From Apium graveolens (lineage: Eukaryota > Streptophyta > Magnoliopsida > Apiales > Apiaceae), in contig NC_133655.1 in assembly GCF_009905375.1 (NCBI RefSeq), forward strand, positions 172,173,141 to 172,237,140: 64,000 nucleotides of DNA, written 5' to 3'. Positions within the stretch are counted from its first letter, which is position 1. Each line of letters begins with the position of its first letter. The translations under genes were made by a program, and so were the position numbers. Shown piece after piece: positions 1-11,630 of the stretch. The notes beneath the pieces are model-generated. The model did not search any database. It was not told where the DNA came from and saw only the letters and a list, made by a program, of their open reading frames with translations.

Positions 1-2102
1 AGTTTTCTACCCGTTATACTGTTGTTGTGATGTATATATGTATATGCATTATCTTGTGATAAGTGCATGGTTATTATTAGCAAAGTCTTGCGATATATTG
101 GAGCATGTGATATGATATTTATATGCATGCCTGTTTCGAAATCTTGATATCTAATTGTTGATTCAAATGCTTATAAGTTGCATAATACTTATGCTAGAGA
201 TAAGCAGTAGATGCGTATACCTTTAGTATAGGGGACCCAAAGGTGAACATTTTCTAAACCGGGAGTCGATGTTCCTGAGTATAATATATATATATTTATA
301 TATATATATATATATAGATATAGTTTTCAAAACTATTAATCGAATAAGTTTTATTCGATAAATTTATTTTATTTAATGAATATTATTTTGAATATTCAAT
401 CGAGGACTTATGACTCCGCTTATTTTATTTAATGGATATTATTTTGAATATTCATTCGAGGACTTATGACTCCGCTTATTTTATTTAATGAATATTATTT
501 TGAATATTCATTCAAGGACTTATGATTCCGCTTATTTATTAAATAATATTCTTTATTTTATTGAAGAATAATGTTTCGATAATTGCGAAGTATTCGGAAA
601 ATAATTGATACTATCAAATCATTCTTACTTTAAATATTTTCCAGAGATTATTTTCAAACTTTATCAAAACCATTTTTGGAAGGTTAGAGCGGATCCCAAA
701 ACTCGTTTTCAAATTTAAGATCTTCCTTTCGAAGGGGATTTAAATACTCATTCAAAATCGGAGGGATCCGGCTCCGTGATGTATTTTTATATTCGCAACA
801 AGGTTGTTGTTTTGATAAAATAGTTTTTGATTACTTACCCAACACTCACGAAGTAAAATTCTTAGAATAAGTTAATCCATTAACAGGCACCGCCTGGGAA
901 ATATCGGTGAGTTTTCCTTTCCAATTAGATACGACTTCTTGGTGGAGCCGTATCAACAAGTTTCTACTTGGGGAAGGGGGGACGAGCTTTACGTTTCAGA
1001 GTCATGGATTTCATCTGAACTAGGAGTAGCATAAGTGGTCGAGTGGCGCCGACCCAACCTTATTATATTGGCCTAAATGGCCGGGAAGTTCCGCTAAGAC
1101 AGTCCATTCCTTAGGAGTCCAGGGTTCGGTTGACAAGTAAATCCGACTATTCTCCTCTACATGTTGAAAATGGTGGGCTTGCACTACTGCGACTGATCAT
1201 TGTAAGTGGTCTTCCTGGCGCGGCAAACTCCCATAATGAGTTCATCATCCAGTTAGGATATTTCTGCACCACTATCCGGAGCATTTCGATCGAAAGGCTA
1301 CGGATGGGTGATTGCCGAAGCATTGACAGGGTAAAACAGTTATAATGATGTTTCCATCAAATGAAGTATCTCGTAACTTTATTTCCTTTAAACAATATTT
1401 CAAAGATTGAATCTAGTCAAGTCTTATATTGTAGTCTCATTTATATAATGAACCTTCGAAAACTTATTATACTTTGAACAGTGGTAGTTCAAGTAGATTT
1501 CTAAATTGGTATAAGTATAGTGAAGTAATTGGTAACTTCATCTTCCTTTACGCTTATATCCAGTAAGTAATTACCTTACACTTGATAAAGGTTTCCAGTA
1601 AGTCATCCATTTGGATACTTGCATTATTGTTTACACTATATATTATCTTGCGAGCTGTAATGCTCATTCTTGCTTCATTTCTTCATCACACAACAATAGT
1701 TAGGAAAGATGGCCGGACTCAAGCAGACCCAACGCAAGAGCGTGGGAAGTGTCCCACATCTTCCCGTTGATATCGTAGCTGCTATAGCTGCAGAGGTAGA
1801 TCTATTTATAGATCAGGCATCTACTTTTGGGAATCAATTATGTATAATTATAACTTGTGGCAGATAATGGCAATTAACTGTAAACTTATCAAGTAATAAT
1901 TTTGGGTTGTAATAACTTTTAAATTGTGGATTCAAGGACTTGTACTAATTTTAATTTCATCTCTGAGACTATAACGTGTTGTGGTGTGTGTTAGTGTGGG
2001 GTCACAACATGAGGTTATTTATTATTAATTAAATTAAGTAATATTGTGGAAAGAAAGACCGTGACGACCCGAATCCCCGACCCCGGATATGGGGGTGTTA
2101 AA
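1..2102 (+). repeat. 5' LTR of gypsy A (3' part only)
   Basis: It aligns by eye with 33090-35127, the end of the 3' LTR, apart from small differences. The LTR ends in GGGGGTGTTAAA here and GGGGGTGTTACA at the 3' copy, so the terminal CA has become AA. It contains an AT-rich run (about 283-316), a 56-bp minisatellite with three copies (about 364-535) and no supported gene. A 71-codon ORF at 1130-1345 recurs at 34155-34370 only because LTRs are duplicates. The first part of this LTR, about 1.6-1.7 kb judged from the 3' copy, lies left of the window. Confidence 0.9.
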
Positions 2103-2106
2103 GAAA

Positions 2107-2118
2107 TGGTATCAGAGC
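2107..2118 (+). other. Primer-binding site of gypsy A (initiator tRNA-Met)
   Basis: TGGTATCAGAGC lies four bases after the LTR end. It is complementary to the 3' end of plant initiator tRNA-Met, the usual primer for plant LTR retrotransposons. It fixes the 5' LTR boundary and the orientation of the element. Confidence 0.92.
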
Positions 2119-2282
2119 TAGGTTATAAACCTCAGAGAGGATGCGGCGATATAATAATAAACTCACAAAGATATTAAGAACTATTGCCAAGTTCGTGGTA
2201 GGACTACTTAAAGTAGCGCTGACGGTTAAAACCCTTACAGGAATTCTTATAAGTATCATGATAGTAACTTAGCTCGTTTAAT

Positions 2283-2909
2283 GTGAAGGTGCATGAGATA
2301 GAGGACCCAGAGATGTTCGAGCGTGAGCATGATGAGGCACTGCTAGATGCCGAAGATCAGGAGGAGCCTGAGATGGAGGAGGAGGAGGACCCCTCAGAGG
2401 AGTCAGAGATGGAGGTTATTATGATTTCAGATGAGGAGGACCCGGATAAGGTCCTAGTAGCTGAGGAGCATGTCGGAGCTATAGTGGAGTATACTGGTAC
2501 CCCTTTACCCCCACTCCCTGTGGTCAGAGCTCCTACCCCTCCACCACTATCTTGGAGCCCCTATGATGACAGTTCTGAGACCCATACTCCCGAGCCTAGG
2601 CAGACCGAGGAGGCACCCCCAGCGGCTCCGGATTCACCACCTCTCGACCCTGCCCATAGGCAGTCCTTGTTAGCTCACGGCTATATTCAGGATGTTCTGA
2701 GGACTCGAGTGGCTGTTACTGAGGCCCGGCTAGATGAGGTCAGGAGAGAGTTAGATACAGAGAGAGCTGGTAGGCGTGCACGAGCTCATGAGGCTAGAGC
2801 TACCATACCCCGATCCCTGAGGAAGGAGCTGACTGGGATAAAGCTCATGGCCCGTGCGAGACTCCGATCACTTCAGGGAGACAGACATGGCAGGATATCC
2901 AGGAGGTAG
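2283..2909 (+). CDS. Accessory ORF upstream of gag in gypsy A, acidic and proline-rich; function unknown
   Basis: I do not recognise this 208-codon frame. The open frame begins with GTG at 2283 and the first ATG is at 2313, so the original start may be lost. Layout: a strongly acidic N-terminal part (runs of Glu/Asp to about residue 70), a proline-rich middle (about 72-125), and a basic, Arg-rich, probably helical C-terminal part (about 128-208). The TAG at 2907-2909 is followed in frame by 20 more sense codons to a TGA at 2970, so the TAG may be a later nonsense mutation. It lies between PBS and gag, separated from gag by about 460 bp. Gypsy B has a proline-rich ORF in the same place. Some plant gypsy elements (for example Ogre) are known to carry an extra ORF before gag; equivalence is inference. 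Confidence 0.6.
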   Translation: MKVHEIEDPEMFEREHDEALLDAEDQEEPEMEEEEDPSEESEMEVIMISDEEDPDKVLVAEEHVGAIVEYTGTPLPPLPVVRAPTPPPLSWSPYDDSSETHTPEPRQTEEAPPAAPDSPPLDPAHRQSLLAHGYIQDVLRTRVAVTEARLDEVRRELDTERAGRRARAHEARATIPRSLRKELTGIKLMARARLRSLQGDRHGRISRR

Positions 2910-3371
2910 GCTGATTACATTTTCCGTCGTGCGATAGAGAGAGTATGGGAGTTGACCCACTCCGGTGATTGATTCAGGACCAGTGATATGGTAGTCTAGT
3001 CGTCTAGTTAGTCGAGGTCATAGTAAGAGCCAATTTTACGGGATAGTTGACTTGTATATAGTATCCCTTTCTCTGACTAGACAAATAGACTCATGTATTT
3101 CACTTTTGGGCTGATGCCTGTAGCACTGTTGTACTTTTGACCAGATCGAACTATGTATTTCTCGCATTATGTATATATTTGTTTCCTTTCAGTTCAGTTC
3201 TTTAAGTGACGAGATCACTGTTTTTATCGTTATTATTACTGCACTTCTTATTAGAACTGTCATAATATAATAAAATTACGAGATACCTTCTTCCCATTAT
3301 AAAACTGTGCAAGGCACAATCTTGTGTATGAGTGTGACCTAACGTTGAATTTTCCAAAATTTATCAGTATC
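2910..3371 (+). other. Non-coding spacer between accessory ORF and gag in gypsy A
   Basis: About 460 bp without a supported gene. A similar gap (about 510 bp) separates the accessory ORF and gag in gypsy B, so the spacer may hold the leader or promoter used for gag-pol. I see no clear TATA box or repeat in it. Confidence 0.5.
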
Positions 3372-3842
3372 ATGCCGCCAAGAAGGATTGGAACTAGGGC
3401 GAACCCTGGATTTGAGGACCAGGGAAGCCATATCCAGGATGGTAGGAACCAAGAACACAATGAAGAGGAAGATGAGAATTATGTTGAACAGGATGACTCC
3501 CAGTATGAAGAGGAGGATAAAACATTTGATGTTGAAGGATTTGAGATAGAGGCTGAAGAAGGAGAAACTGAGGTTGAGCAACGGGTACCAAACCCAGGCA
3601 TGGATCCCATGGGGCAGTTCATGCAACTACTAAGGCAGAACTTGGAACGTCAACCCAACCCACCCCCTCAAGGAAATAACAATGTTGTGGCAAACTCTTT
3701 CAGGGCTTTCAAGTCCCTTAAGCCCCCTAAGTTCCATGGATCAGCCGACCTTGTTGAGGCAAGGGCATGGCTAAAGGAAATGGAGAAATCCTTTGAGATT
3801 CCGATGAGGCACATAAGACTGTATTTTCTACCTACCTTCTGA
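3372..3842 (+). pseudogene. gag: Gypsy A gag, N-terminal part (frameshifted)
   Basis: The start is the ATG at 3372 (MPPRRIGTR...), the usual basic start of plant chromovirus Gag. An acidic Glu/Asp stretch follows, then the first part of the retrotransposon gag domain (...FKSLKPPKFHGSADLVEARAW). The frame is lost near 3815-3822: the expected Gag continuation ([18 protein letters not shown]) is read in another frame, so the stop at 3840-3842 is a consequence of the shift. A second shift near 3940 moves reading into the next segment. Gag would form the capsid of the virus-like particle; this copy cannot make it whole. Confidence 0.85.
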
Positions 3843-5550
3843 AAGGAGAGGCCAACTACTGGTGGGAGGCCAAGAAAAATATGGAGACAGATGTTGTCAT
3901 AACCTGGGAGAGGTTCAGTCAGTTGTTTTGGGGAAATATTTCCCGAGGTTTATGGAGAACCAGATGGAGCTCAAGTTCTTGGAGCTAAAGCAGAACAACT
4001 TATCTATAGCAGAGTACGAAGCAAAATTTACTAAGTTATCAAGGTTTGTGCCAGAATTTGTGAGCACCGAAGAAAAAAAAGCTAGGAGGTTTCAGCAAGG
4101 ACTGAAACTGTGGATTCAGAATAGGCTGGCAATCCTTGAGCTTACAGATTATGCCACTCTGGTGCAAAAGGTAACAATTGTAGAAGCCGAAAGTGAACAG
4201 ATGCTGAAGGAAAGAGAGAAGAAGGGAATAAAGAGAAAAAGTATGAGCATGGGCGGAGGTTCCGAAGGAGGGAGCTTCCCAACTAGATTTAATCGAGGAG
4301 CAGTGTCCCTACCGGGAAGGAGTACGGGGTTTAAGTGGCCCGTGAGTGTGAATGTCAGCCAAAGCGGCCAGAAGTCAGGAATGTCCTATTCCAACCAGTC
4401 TCGACCCCCAGTACCAGCCTGTAACACTTGTGGAAGGATGCATTCTAAGGAGTGTAAAGGAAAGCCAGTAACCTGCTTTAAGTGTGGTCGAGTGGGCCAC
4501 TATTCCCACAAGTGCCCTTCGTCAGCCCTTGCCGTCATTCCAACCACCACTTGTCATCAGTGTGGATGCCCGGGTTATTGGAAGAGGGAATACCCAATGA
4601 ACAAACCAGCAGCTTCAGGAGCAAGCAGGGCTGCTTCTAATAAGCCACCTACTGCGAGGACTTTCAACATGACAATCCAAAATTCTATGAAAGACTCAGA
4701 TGTGATTGTAGGTACCCTTTCTCTAAATTCAGTCAGTGCAAATGTTTTATTTGATTCGGGAGCAACTAAATCTTTTATATCGAAGGACTTTGCACATAAA
4801 TTAAGACTTAAGGTGGAACCCTTGATAGAACCCTTACAAGTAGAAATAGCCAACTATGAAGTTATTCATGTTAACCAGATTCACCCCGCTTGTGAGTTAG
4901 GCATAGGGGAACAGTCTTTTAGTGTTGATCTGATTCCTTTTAAGTTAGGGGAATTTGATGTATTTTTGGGAATGGACTGGCTATCTAGCAATGATGCTCA
5001 GATAGACTGTAAGGGGAAGAAAGTTAAGTTGAATATCCCAGGGAAGAAAGGAGTCATATTCAGAGGGAAGAGGCAGACACACAATATTTTGACCATGGCC
5101 CAGGCCAATAAGATGCTACGAAAAGGAAATGAGGCTTACTTAGCCTATGTGGTGGATACGCAGAAGGAGGTGCCCAACTTGCAAGACATTCCGGTAGTCA
5201 ATGAATTTGAAGATGTATTTCCACAAGACCTTCCGGGACTACCACCCGATAGAGTGATTGAATTTGCTATTGAATTGGTCCCAGGGACGGCGCCAGTCTC
5301 AAAGGCACCATACCGGTTAGCCTTAGTAGAAATGAAGGAATTGGCTACCCAATTACAGGAGCTTTTGGATAAGGGTATGATAAGACCCAGTGTGTCTCCG
5401 TGGGGAACACCAGTATTATTTGTTAAGAAGAAAGATGGGAGCATGAGGCTGTGCATCGACTACCGAGAGTTGAACAAGCTAACCATAAAGAACAGGTACC
5501 CGTTACCCAAAATAGACGATCTGTTCGAACAGCTAAAGGATGCTGTTTAA
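3843..5550 (+). pseudogene. gag-pol: Gypsy A gag C-terminus, protease and start of reverse transcriptase
   Basis: After the second frameshift the open frame reads through the rest of the gag domain ([14 protein letters not shown]...), a zinc-knuckle region at about 4420-4600 and an aspartic protease. One knuckle is canonical ([14 protein letters not shown]); the next is degenerate, with Tyr replacing His and Cys. The protease has its DSGA active-site motif ([13 protein letters not shown]) near 4755. The linker and the first RT motifs follow ([19 protein letters not shown], then [23 protein letters not shown]). The frame ends at an in-frame TAA at 5548-5550, just before [12 protein letters not shown], where related RTs read through. 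It is therefore a pseudogene broken by a point mutation within RT. Confidence 0.9.
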
Positions 5551-6908
5551 TTTTCCAAGATTGACTTGAGAACTGGATATCACCAACTAAAGATTAAACC
5601 CAAAGATATTCCCAAGACTGCGTTCCGTACCAGGTATGGGCACTATGAGTTCTTGGTAATGTCCTTTGGATTAACCAACACCCCAGCGGCTTTCATAAAT
5701 TTAATGAATAGAGTATTCAAGAAGTACTTGGACAAGTGTGTGATAGTTTTTATCGATGATATTTTAATTTACTCCAGGACCGAGGTAGAACATGCAGAGT
5801 ATTTGAGGATAGCTCTAGGAATACTCAGAGAAGAACAGTTATTTTCCAAATTCTCAAAGTGTGAATTCTGGCGGAAGGAAGTACAGTTTTTAGGACATGT
5901 GATCAATAAGGAAGGAGTATTGGTCAACCCCTCCAAGATAGAGGTGGTCTTAAATTGGGAAAGGCCAACCACACCCACAGAGGTAAGGAGTTTCATAGGA
6001 TTGGTCGGCTACTATCGTAGATTTGTACAGGATTTTACGAAGATCGCAGCTCTTTTGACACGACTTACTCGTAAGACAGAGAAGTTTGAATGGATAGAAA
6101 AATGTGAGAACAATTTTCAAGAATTGAAGAAAAGGTTGGTAACGGCCCTGGTGTTGGCATTGCCAGACGGAAAAGGAGATTTTGTGATATATAGTGACGC
6201 GCCGCACAAAGGATTAGGGTGTGTGCTTATGCAGCACGGTGAGGTGATTGCGTATGCATCGAGACAATTGAAGGAATACGAGATTAGATATCCTACTCAT
6301 GACCTTGAGCTCGCGGCAATAGTTTTTGCCTTAAAAATTTGGAGGCACTACTTGTATGGAGAGAAGTGCGAGATTTTCATAGACCATAAGAGCCTCAAGT
6401 ACATATTTACGCAGAAAGAGCTCAACATGCGCCAGAGGAGATGGTTAGAACTAATCAAGGACTATGATTGTGAGATTCTCTATCATCCAGGGAAAGCCAA
6501 TGTGGTGGCTGACGCCCTTAGTAGGAAGGAAAGGCTCAAAATGATAATGACTTCGGGGGAATTGATAAAGGATTTCAAGAAAATGGAATTAGAAGTAAAG
6601 GTAACCGGAGACGGAACTGAAAAGCTGTTTGAGATCTCGATGCAGCCAGAGTTATTGGAAAAGATTAGATTGTGCCAAGAAAAAGTAATGAATGAAGGCA
6701 GAGAGTCAATGATTGGAGAAGAGATCCATACTGAGAGAGATGATAAGGGGATAATGAAGTATTCCTACAGGATTTGGGTTCCGAATGTTCAAGAGCTGAA
6801 AGATGAGATTTTGGATGAAAGCCATAGTTCAAGGTATTCCATTCACCCGGGGAGCACCAAGATGTATAGGGATTTGAAGGAGTATTATTGGTGGCCCAAC
6901 ATGAAGAG
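5551..6908 (+). pseudogene. pol: Gypsy A reverse transcriptase, RNase H and integrase zinc-binding start
   Basis: This is in the same frame as the preceding segment, beyond the stop at 5548. RT motifs include the catalytic FIDD ([11 protein letters not shown]) near 5748-5780. Thumb and connection follow, then RNase H ([17 protein letters not shown], then [16 protein letters not shown] near 6480-6530). The His pair of the integrase H2C2 finger is visible (HSSRYSIH) before YWWPNMK. The reading frame is interrupted after AAGAG at 6904-6908 by the solo LTR and resumes at 10121. Substrates and products are those of any retroelement: genomic RNA to cDNA inside the particle. Confidence 0.9.
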
Positions 6909-9900
6909 TATAACGACTCATGTATTTTTGAATGACTTAAATATGTAATTATGGAAATTATTAAATAAATAAAATATGTATATTGGTTTTGACCGCTATG
7001 TGTTGTTTGATTATTGATGTATGATTTATAGTGTACCGGGTTGTCCGCGTGGTTAATTATGGAATCGTATTGAATTGTTTTCATTTTCAAAAGTAGATTT
7101 AATGTAAATTTATTTGCATAAATATTTGGAATGTCTCTAAAATTGTTTCTATGGTTTTATAATTACAATAATTATTTTTGGGCTTTTATAAAATTTAGAA
7201 ATCAATATTTCATCAATTATTTAGCCCTATATGATTTTCTGATTAAAGTTATTTGTAAAATCCATATTTAATTCCAGAATTCTTCAAAAATCAAAAAATT
7301 CATATTTTACTAAGTTTATAATATTCTGAGAATTTTAAAATTATTTTGGAAATTTTCGGGATTAATTTCACCCGCGCGTTGTTTCGTTAATTGTTAAAAA
7401 GCGGGTATAAATTTTATTTAAGAAATTGTTTTAAAATCATGAAAATTACGTTTTTACTTACTTCGGGATAATTCTAACATTTTAAGATTATTTTGATAAT
7501 TTTACGAGTTTATTTTTCGTGCAGCTTGGTTTGTTAGATTACAAAAAATTCGATTAAAAAACCGGGCCATCATTCCATTAAAGACGCGTGTTTATACCTT
7601 AGCAAATCATACTATGCGTGTCAGTTTCTGATTGCAGAAGAAAAAAAAGAATATATGTATAATAAAATGAAGTTACAGCTCTCTTCCTCCTATCTCTCAA
7701 TCTCACCTCTCTCATTCCTCTCTCTTACATTTTTCTCTCCTCTCCCACCCCTGTTCTTCCCTTACGCGACTGTGTCACTCGCCTCTGCCCATCTCTTCGT
7801 TCCTCGGTTATTGCGCCGCCCTGTTCTCCGTTTAGCTTTTCCGTTCTGTTAATTTTTCGGCGACTTTCTTTTCGGTTTATCTCCGGCTTCACTTCGGCTT
7901 GGCCCCTGTTGTTTCATTTGGTATATACATATATATATGCAGTGTGTATATATGTGTAATTATGTGTGTGTCCAGCTGCTGTGTGCGTGTCTTCTGTTAT
8001 CGCCGCCCTGCGGTGCTGTTCGGCCCTGTTTCTTTTCTTTTGCTTGGTTGTACCCTGTGGCGCGTGTGCTGTATTGACTGTTGATTTTATTTATTGACTG
8101 ACCTTTTAATTTTTGCAGATTATTTGATTAAGGTTTCATGAAATGAAGATTAAATTAATCGGTGAAATTTATTTGGAAACCCGAATTTTATCGGGCACCA
8201 ATAAATTTTGCCGCCGTTCGCGATGACTTTATACGAGCGAACGGTGGACAGTGATGATCCAATTCTGAGTCCTTATACGAATAAAAATATAAAATGCGAA
8301 TATTAGTAATAATTGAATAATATCGGTGGTTGGGATTGTGATTGGGTTGTCGTTGAAGTTGTTGTGGTTGAGATTTGACATCGATTGGTGTTTCGACGGG
8401 TAGTCCGATAAACAAAGGAAACGCTCCCCGATTTCCGGGAAATCAACTATGGAAATGCGGGAGCATTTCCGATAATTATCGGGACATCGAATGAATATAT
8501 ATATGCCTATACTTTATACGAACGTGATTGTATGTTGTGATAAATGTTCTGTCCAAAACTCAGTAACCCTAATTTCGTAAAATGACGAGTATGCATATGT
8601 TCTGAAAACAAGCACCGAACCAATTTTCGAGAACGTGACCCTAAGTGATACGTGTATTATTATATGAAGTATGTTACGAGTTGGGTTTTGTTAACGTTCG
8701 GGTAGATTGTTAGCGAGGATATGTCAAGCATAATCGAATGTCTAAGTTAGGGTGTTTCGACCTTGTAGGTTCTAGTCGGAATGCCCGAATTGGCATTGGA
8801 CGAAAGATAGTTGGTGGTCAGTCGAAAAGCTCAGTAAGGTTCCAATCAAAGGACCTAAGTGTTGAGGTCGAATCTAGAGTGATCTAGTGGATAGACAATA
8901 AAGCCTGAGCGACAGAGTCGGCTCAGAGTCGATCAGTAATAGTTGTAAAGCCCTGTAAGGCAAGTACTTTTGAACTTTTCTTCAAGATATATCGCAAATA
9001 TTTTCTAACTATTTCATAACATGTCGCTATTATTCCAAATAACTCCTGTTTTATATTGCAAGTGTTTTAAACTATTTTGAACCCTGATTTTTCTTGATCT
9101 TGAGCCATAAGCCTTATTCTTTGTAAACCATCCTTTATTGATTTTCAGATACCAAACCACCCAAATAAGATACTGCTCCCCAAATGTATAACTACCAAAC
9201 ACCAAACACTAGAAGAAAATTGTTTGAAAACACGGAAACTTTTATACCCCAACCATTCTTTATAACATAAAAAAATAATACCCTGAAAAATCATTATTTG
9301 TCTAATACCTGATCCTTTTACAGGCTGAAAACCGTTTCTTATACATACCCTGATATACCCTTGTGATACTCATGAATCGCATTTTGCTTTTATACCAATG
9401 CTTTATCGCTGTTGATTATGATCTTGCTTATTGAATTACATTGTTTATTACACTGAATTATTTTAGAATTGGATAGTTTTCTTTATGTGGACCAGATTCG
9501 TGGTCAGACCAGATTCATGGTCGAATTAGGCCAATGTGTGCCTTGGATCCAGTTCGTAGAGCAGCGCTGTGTGCTTCGCTCGGGGTTAGTGCGTGACTGA
9601 TCAGCAGCCTAACCTTGGTTTTTAAAACTTAAAATGAATATCCAATTCTAATGATTAGTTAAAAAGAAACTTGATTCATCTAAATCATCTCATTTGATCA
9701 TTGTTTAACCTCAGTTATCGTTATTATGACTTGCTGAGCTAGTTAGCTCACTCTTGCAAATCTTTTTATGTATTCTACAGTTAAGAAGGATACGACTGAT
9801 AGCGAGGTTTTCCCAGTTCGATGTACGAGCTAGGATTCCAGATTGAGTTGGATCGAGCTAGCAAGAGCTTATTGCGGTAGCGAGATAGTAAGATTGTAAG

Positions 9901-10115
9901 AATAATTTTATTATCAGTTGTAAGTTAAATTGGTTGGGATTTGGTACGTTGTAATAAAAGTTAAGGTTGTGGCTTGTTTTCATACTTTAACCTGTTGCGA
10001 TCCATAGTTATGTAAAGCAGGGTTATTGCAAATAGTATCTTATATACAGATTTATATGTTGTGTATGTGTTATGGTGGACCCCAAACTTCTGACCCGGGT
10101 TTGGAGGGTGTCACA
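6909..10115 (+). mobile_element. Solo LTR (3207 bp) of a Ty3/gypsy-like element inserted in the integrase of gypsy A
   Basis: It is flanked by perfect 5-bp duplications AAGAG (6904-6908 and 10116-10120), and the gypsy A integrase frame is restored when the insert plus one duplication is removed. It begins TATAACGACTC, where TG is expected, and ends GGGTGTCACA, so the first dinucleotide is probably mutated. It has no PBS, purine tract or protein homology inside, so it is one LTR left after LTR-LTR recombination. Strand is tentative. It contains AT-rich sequence, a pyrimidine-rich stretch at about 7680-7760 and short TA/TG runs at about 7920-7975. ORFs such as 7655-7852 are low-complexity and not supported. 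Confidence 0.85.
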
Positions 10116-10120
10116 AAGAG

Positions 10121-11284
10121 GGACGTGGCAGAATGGGTAAGCAATTGTTTGACTTGCCAAAGAGTAAAGGCAGAGCACCAGAGACCTAGTGGACTTTTAC
10201 GACCCCTGGAGATTCCCAAATGGAAATGGGAACAGATAGCTATGGATTTTGTTGTAGGCTTACCAAGGACGAAAGTCAATCATGATGTCATATGGGTAAT
10301 TATAGACCGACTTATAAAGTCAGCTCACTTCATTCCTATCAATGAGAGATACACAGTCGATAGACTAGTGGACTTTTACCATAAGGAAATAGTGACGCGA
10401 CATGGAGTCCCAGCGTTCATTGTCTCAGACCGAGACCCCAGGTTCAACTCCAGATTTTGGAGGAGCTTTCAAGAATGTGCGGGAACCAAATTAAACATGA
10501 GTACCGCTTACCATCCCCAAACGGACGGGCAAAGTAAAAGGACCATCCAGACACTAGAGGATATGTTGAGAGTCCGTGCAATAGAATTTAAAGGAAATTG
10601 GGATGATCACTTGCCGTTGATCGAGTTTTCTTATAATAATAGCTTTCGTGCCAGCATCGGAATGCCGCCTTACGAGGCCCTGTATGGAAGAAGGTGTCGA
10701 TCTCCCTTATACTGAGATGAAGTGGGGGAGCGAAAGATACTCGGACCCGAAGTGGTCCAAAGAACCAAAGACATAATAGATCTTATCAGAGGATGGCTTG
10801 TAGTAGCCCAAGACCGACAGAAGAAGTATGCAGACTTAGCCCGAAAGGACAAAGAATATGAAGTAGTGGACTTAGTACTGCTAAAGGTATCCCCTTGGAA
10901 GGGATTGATGAGGTTCGGAAAGAAAGGGAAACTAAGCTCAAGATACATTGGACCTTTCGAGATACTAAGACGGATTGGGAAGTTAGCTTACGAGCTAGCC
11001 TTACCCCCAAACCTACAACAAGTTCATAATGTTTTCCATGTGTCAATGCTAAGGAAGTATCATCCGGATGCCAGACACATAGTGGAATACGAGCAGGTGG
11101 ACATGCAACCAGACCTGACTTACGTGGAGAAACCGGTGAAGATTATGGATAAAAAGGAGCAGGTGCTTCGGAACAAAGTGATCAAACTAGTCAGAGTGCA
11201 TGGAAGAATCATAGTATGGAGGAGTCAACTTGGGAACTAGAGAGCGCAATGCTAGAAAAGTACCCCAATTTGTTTTCTATCTGA
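10121..11284 (+). pseudogene. pol: Gypsy A integrase core and chromodomain (decayed)
   Basis: The Cys pair of the H2C2 finger (CLTC) is followed by the DDE core: Asp in [10 protein letters not shown] and Asp in VSDRDPRF. The third acidic residue is missing: the motif reads GQSKRTIQ (Lys codon 10536-10538), where the gypsy B copy has GQSERTIQ. There is a TGA at about 10713 in CRSPLY*DEVGERK, where gypsy B has Trp. The GPFEIL and HNVFHVS motifs precede a chromodomain-like tail (YVEKPVKIMDKKEQVLRNK...). A small frameshift near 11195-11205 breaks the tail before the original end at 11282-11284. Chromodomains direct chromovirus integration to marked chromatin; this copy is inactive. Confidence 0.9.
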
Positions 11285-11302
11285 TTCCGGGACGAAATCC
11301 TT

Positions 11303-11317
11303 TTAAGGATGGGAGAC
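11303..11317 (+). other. Polypurine tract of gypsy A
   Basis: A mostly purine stretch (AAGGATGGGAGAC) ends directly at the first base of the 3' LTR (TGTAATAACCCC, 11318). In retroelements this tract primes plus-strand DNA synthesis. Confidence 0.75.
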
Positions 11318-11630
11318 TGTAATAACCCCAAAAAGTTTGGACTTTTTGTAACCCTTATAAATAGTGATTTTGCTGATTATGCTGAATAAGAAAACTTTTT
11401 ATACCACACTATGTAGGGGTTCTTTTATTGATATTCAGAGATCTTATTAGTACTCTATATGGTATATAAGTGTATGTAAAGATTGTCAGAATCCAAATTC
11501 GAACACTTTGATTTTTCCCGAAAACCCACCAGATACAGAAAGAATTGAGTATAAGGTAATATGATTAAAAGGATTTAAATTCAAGGATTATAAGAGAGGA
11601 TCATAAAAGGAATATAAAATATTGAGAAAG
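11318..11630 (+). repeat. 3' LTR of gypsy A, segment 1
   Basis: First 313 bp of the 3' LTR, starting TGTAATAACCCC right after the purine tract. It stops at the insertion point of TR-GAG-1; GAAAG at 11626-11630 is the left target copy. The corresponding part of the 5' LTR lies outside the window. No gene. Confidence 0.88.

Noticed and set aside
1130..1345. 71-codon ORF conserved at 34155-34370
   Set aside because: Its conservation follows from its location in both LTRs of gypsy A; no domain or start context supports it.
7655..7852. Ser/Leu-rich 65-codon ORF in the solo LTR
   Set aside because: It comes from a pyrimidine-rich low-complexity stretch in an LTR.
10121..11284. Chromodomain segment as a host chromatin gene
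   Set aside because: It is fused in order to an integrase core and followed by a purine tract and LTR, as in chromoviruses.
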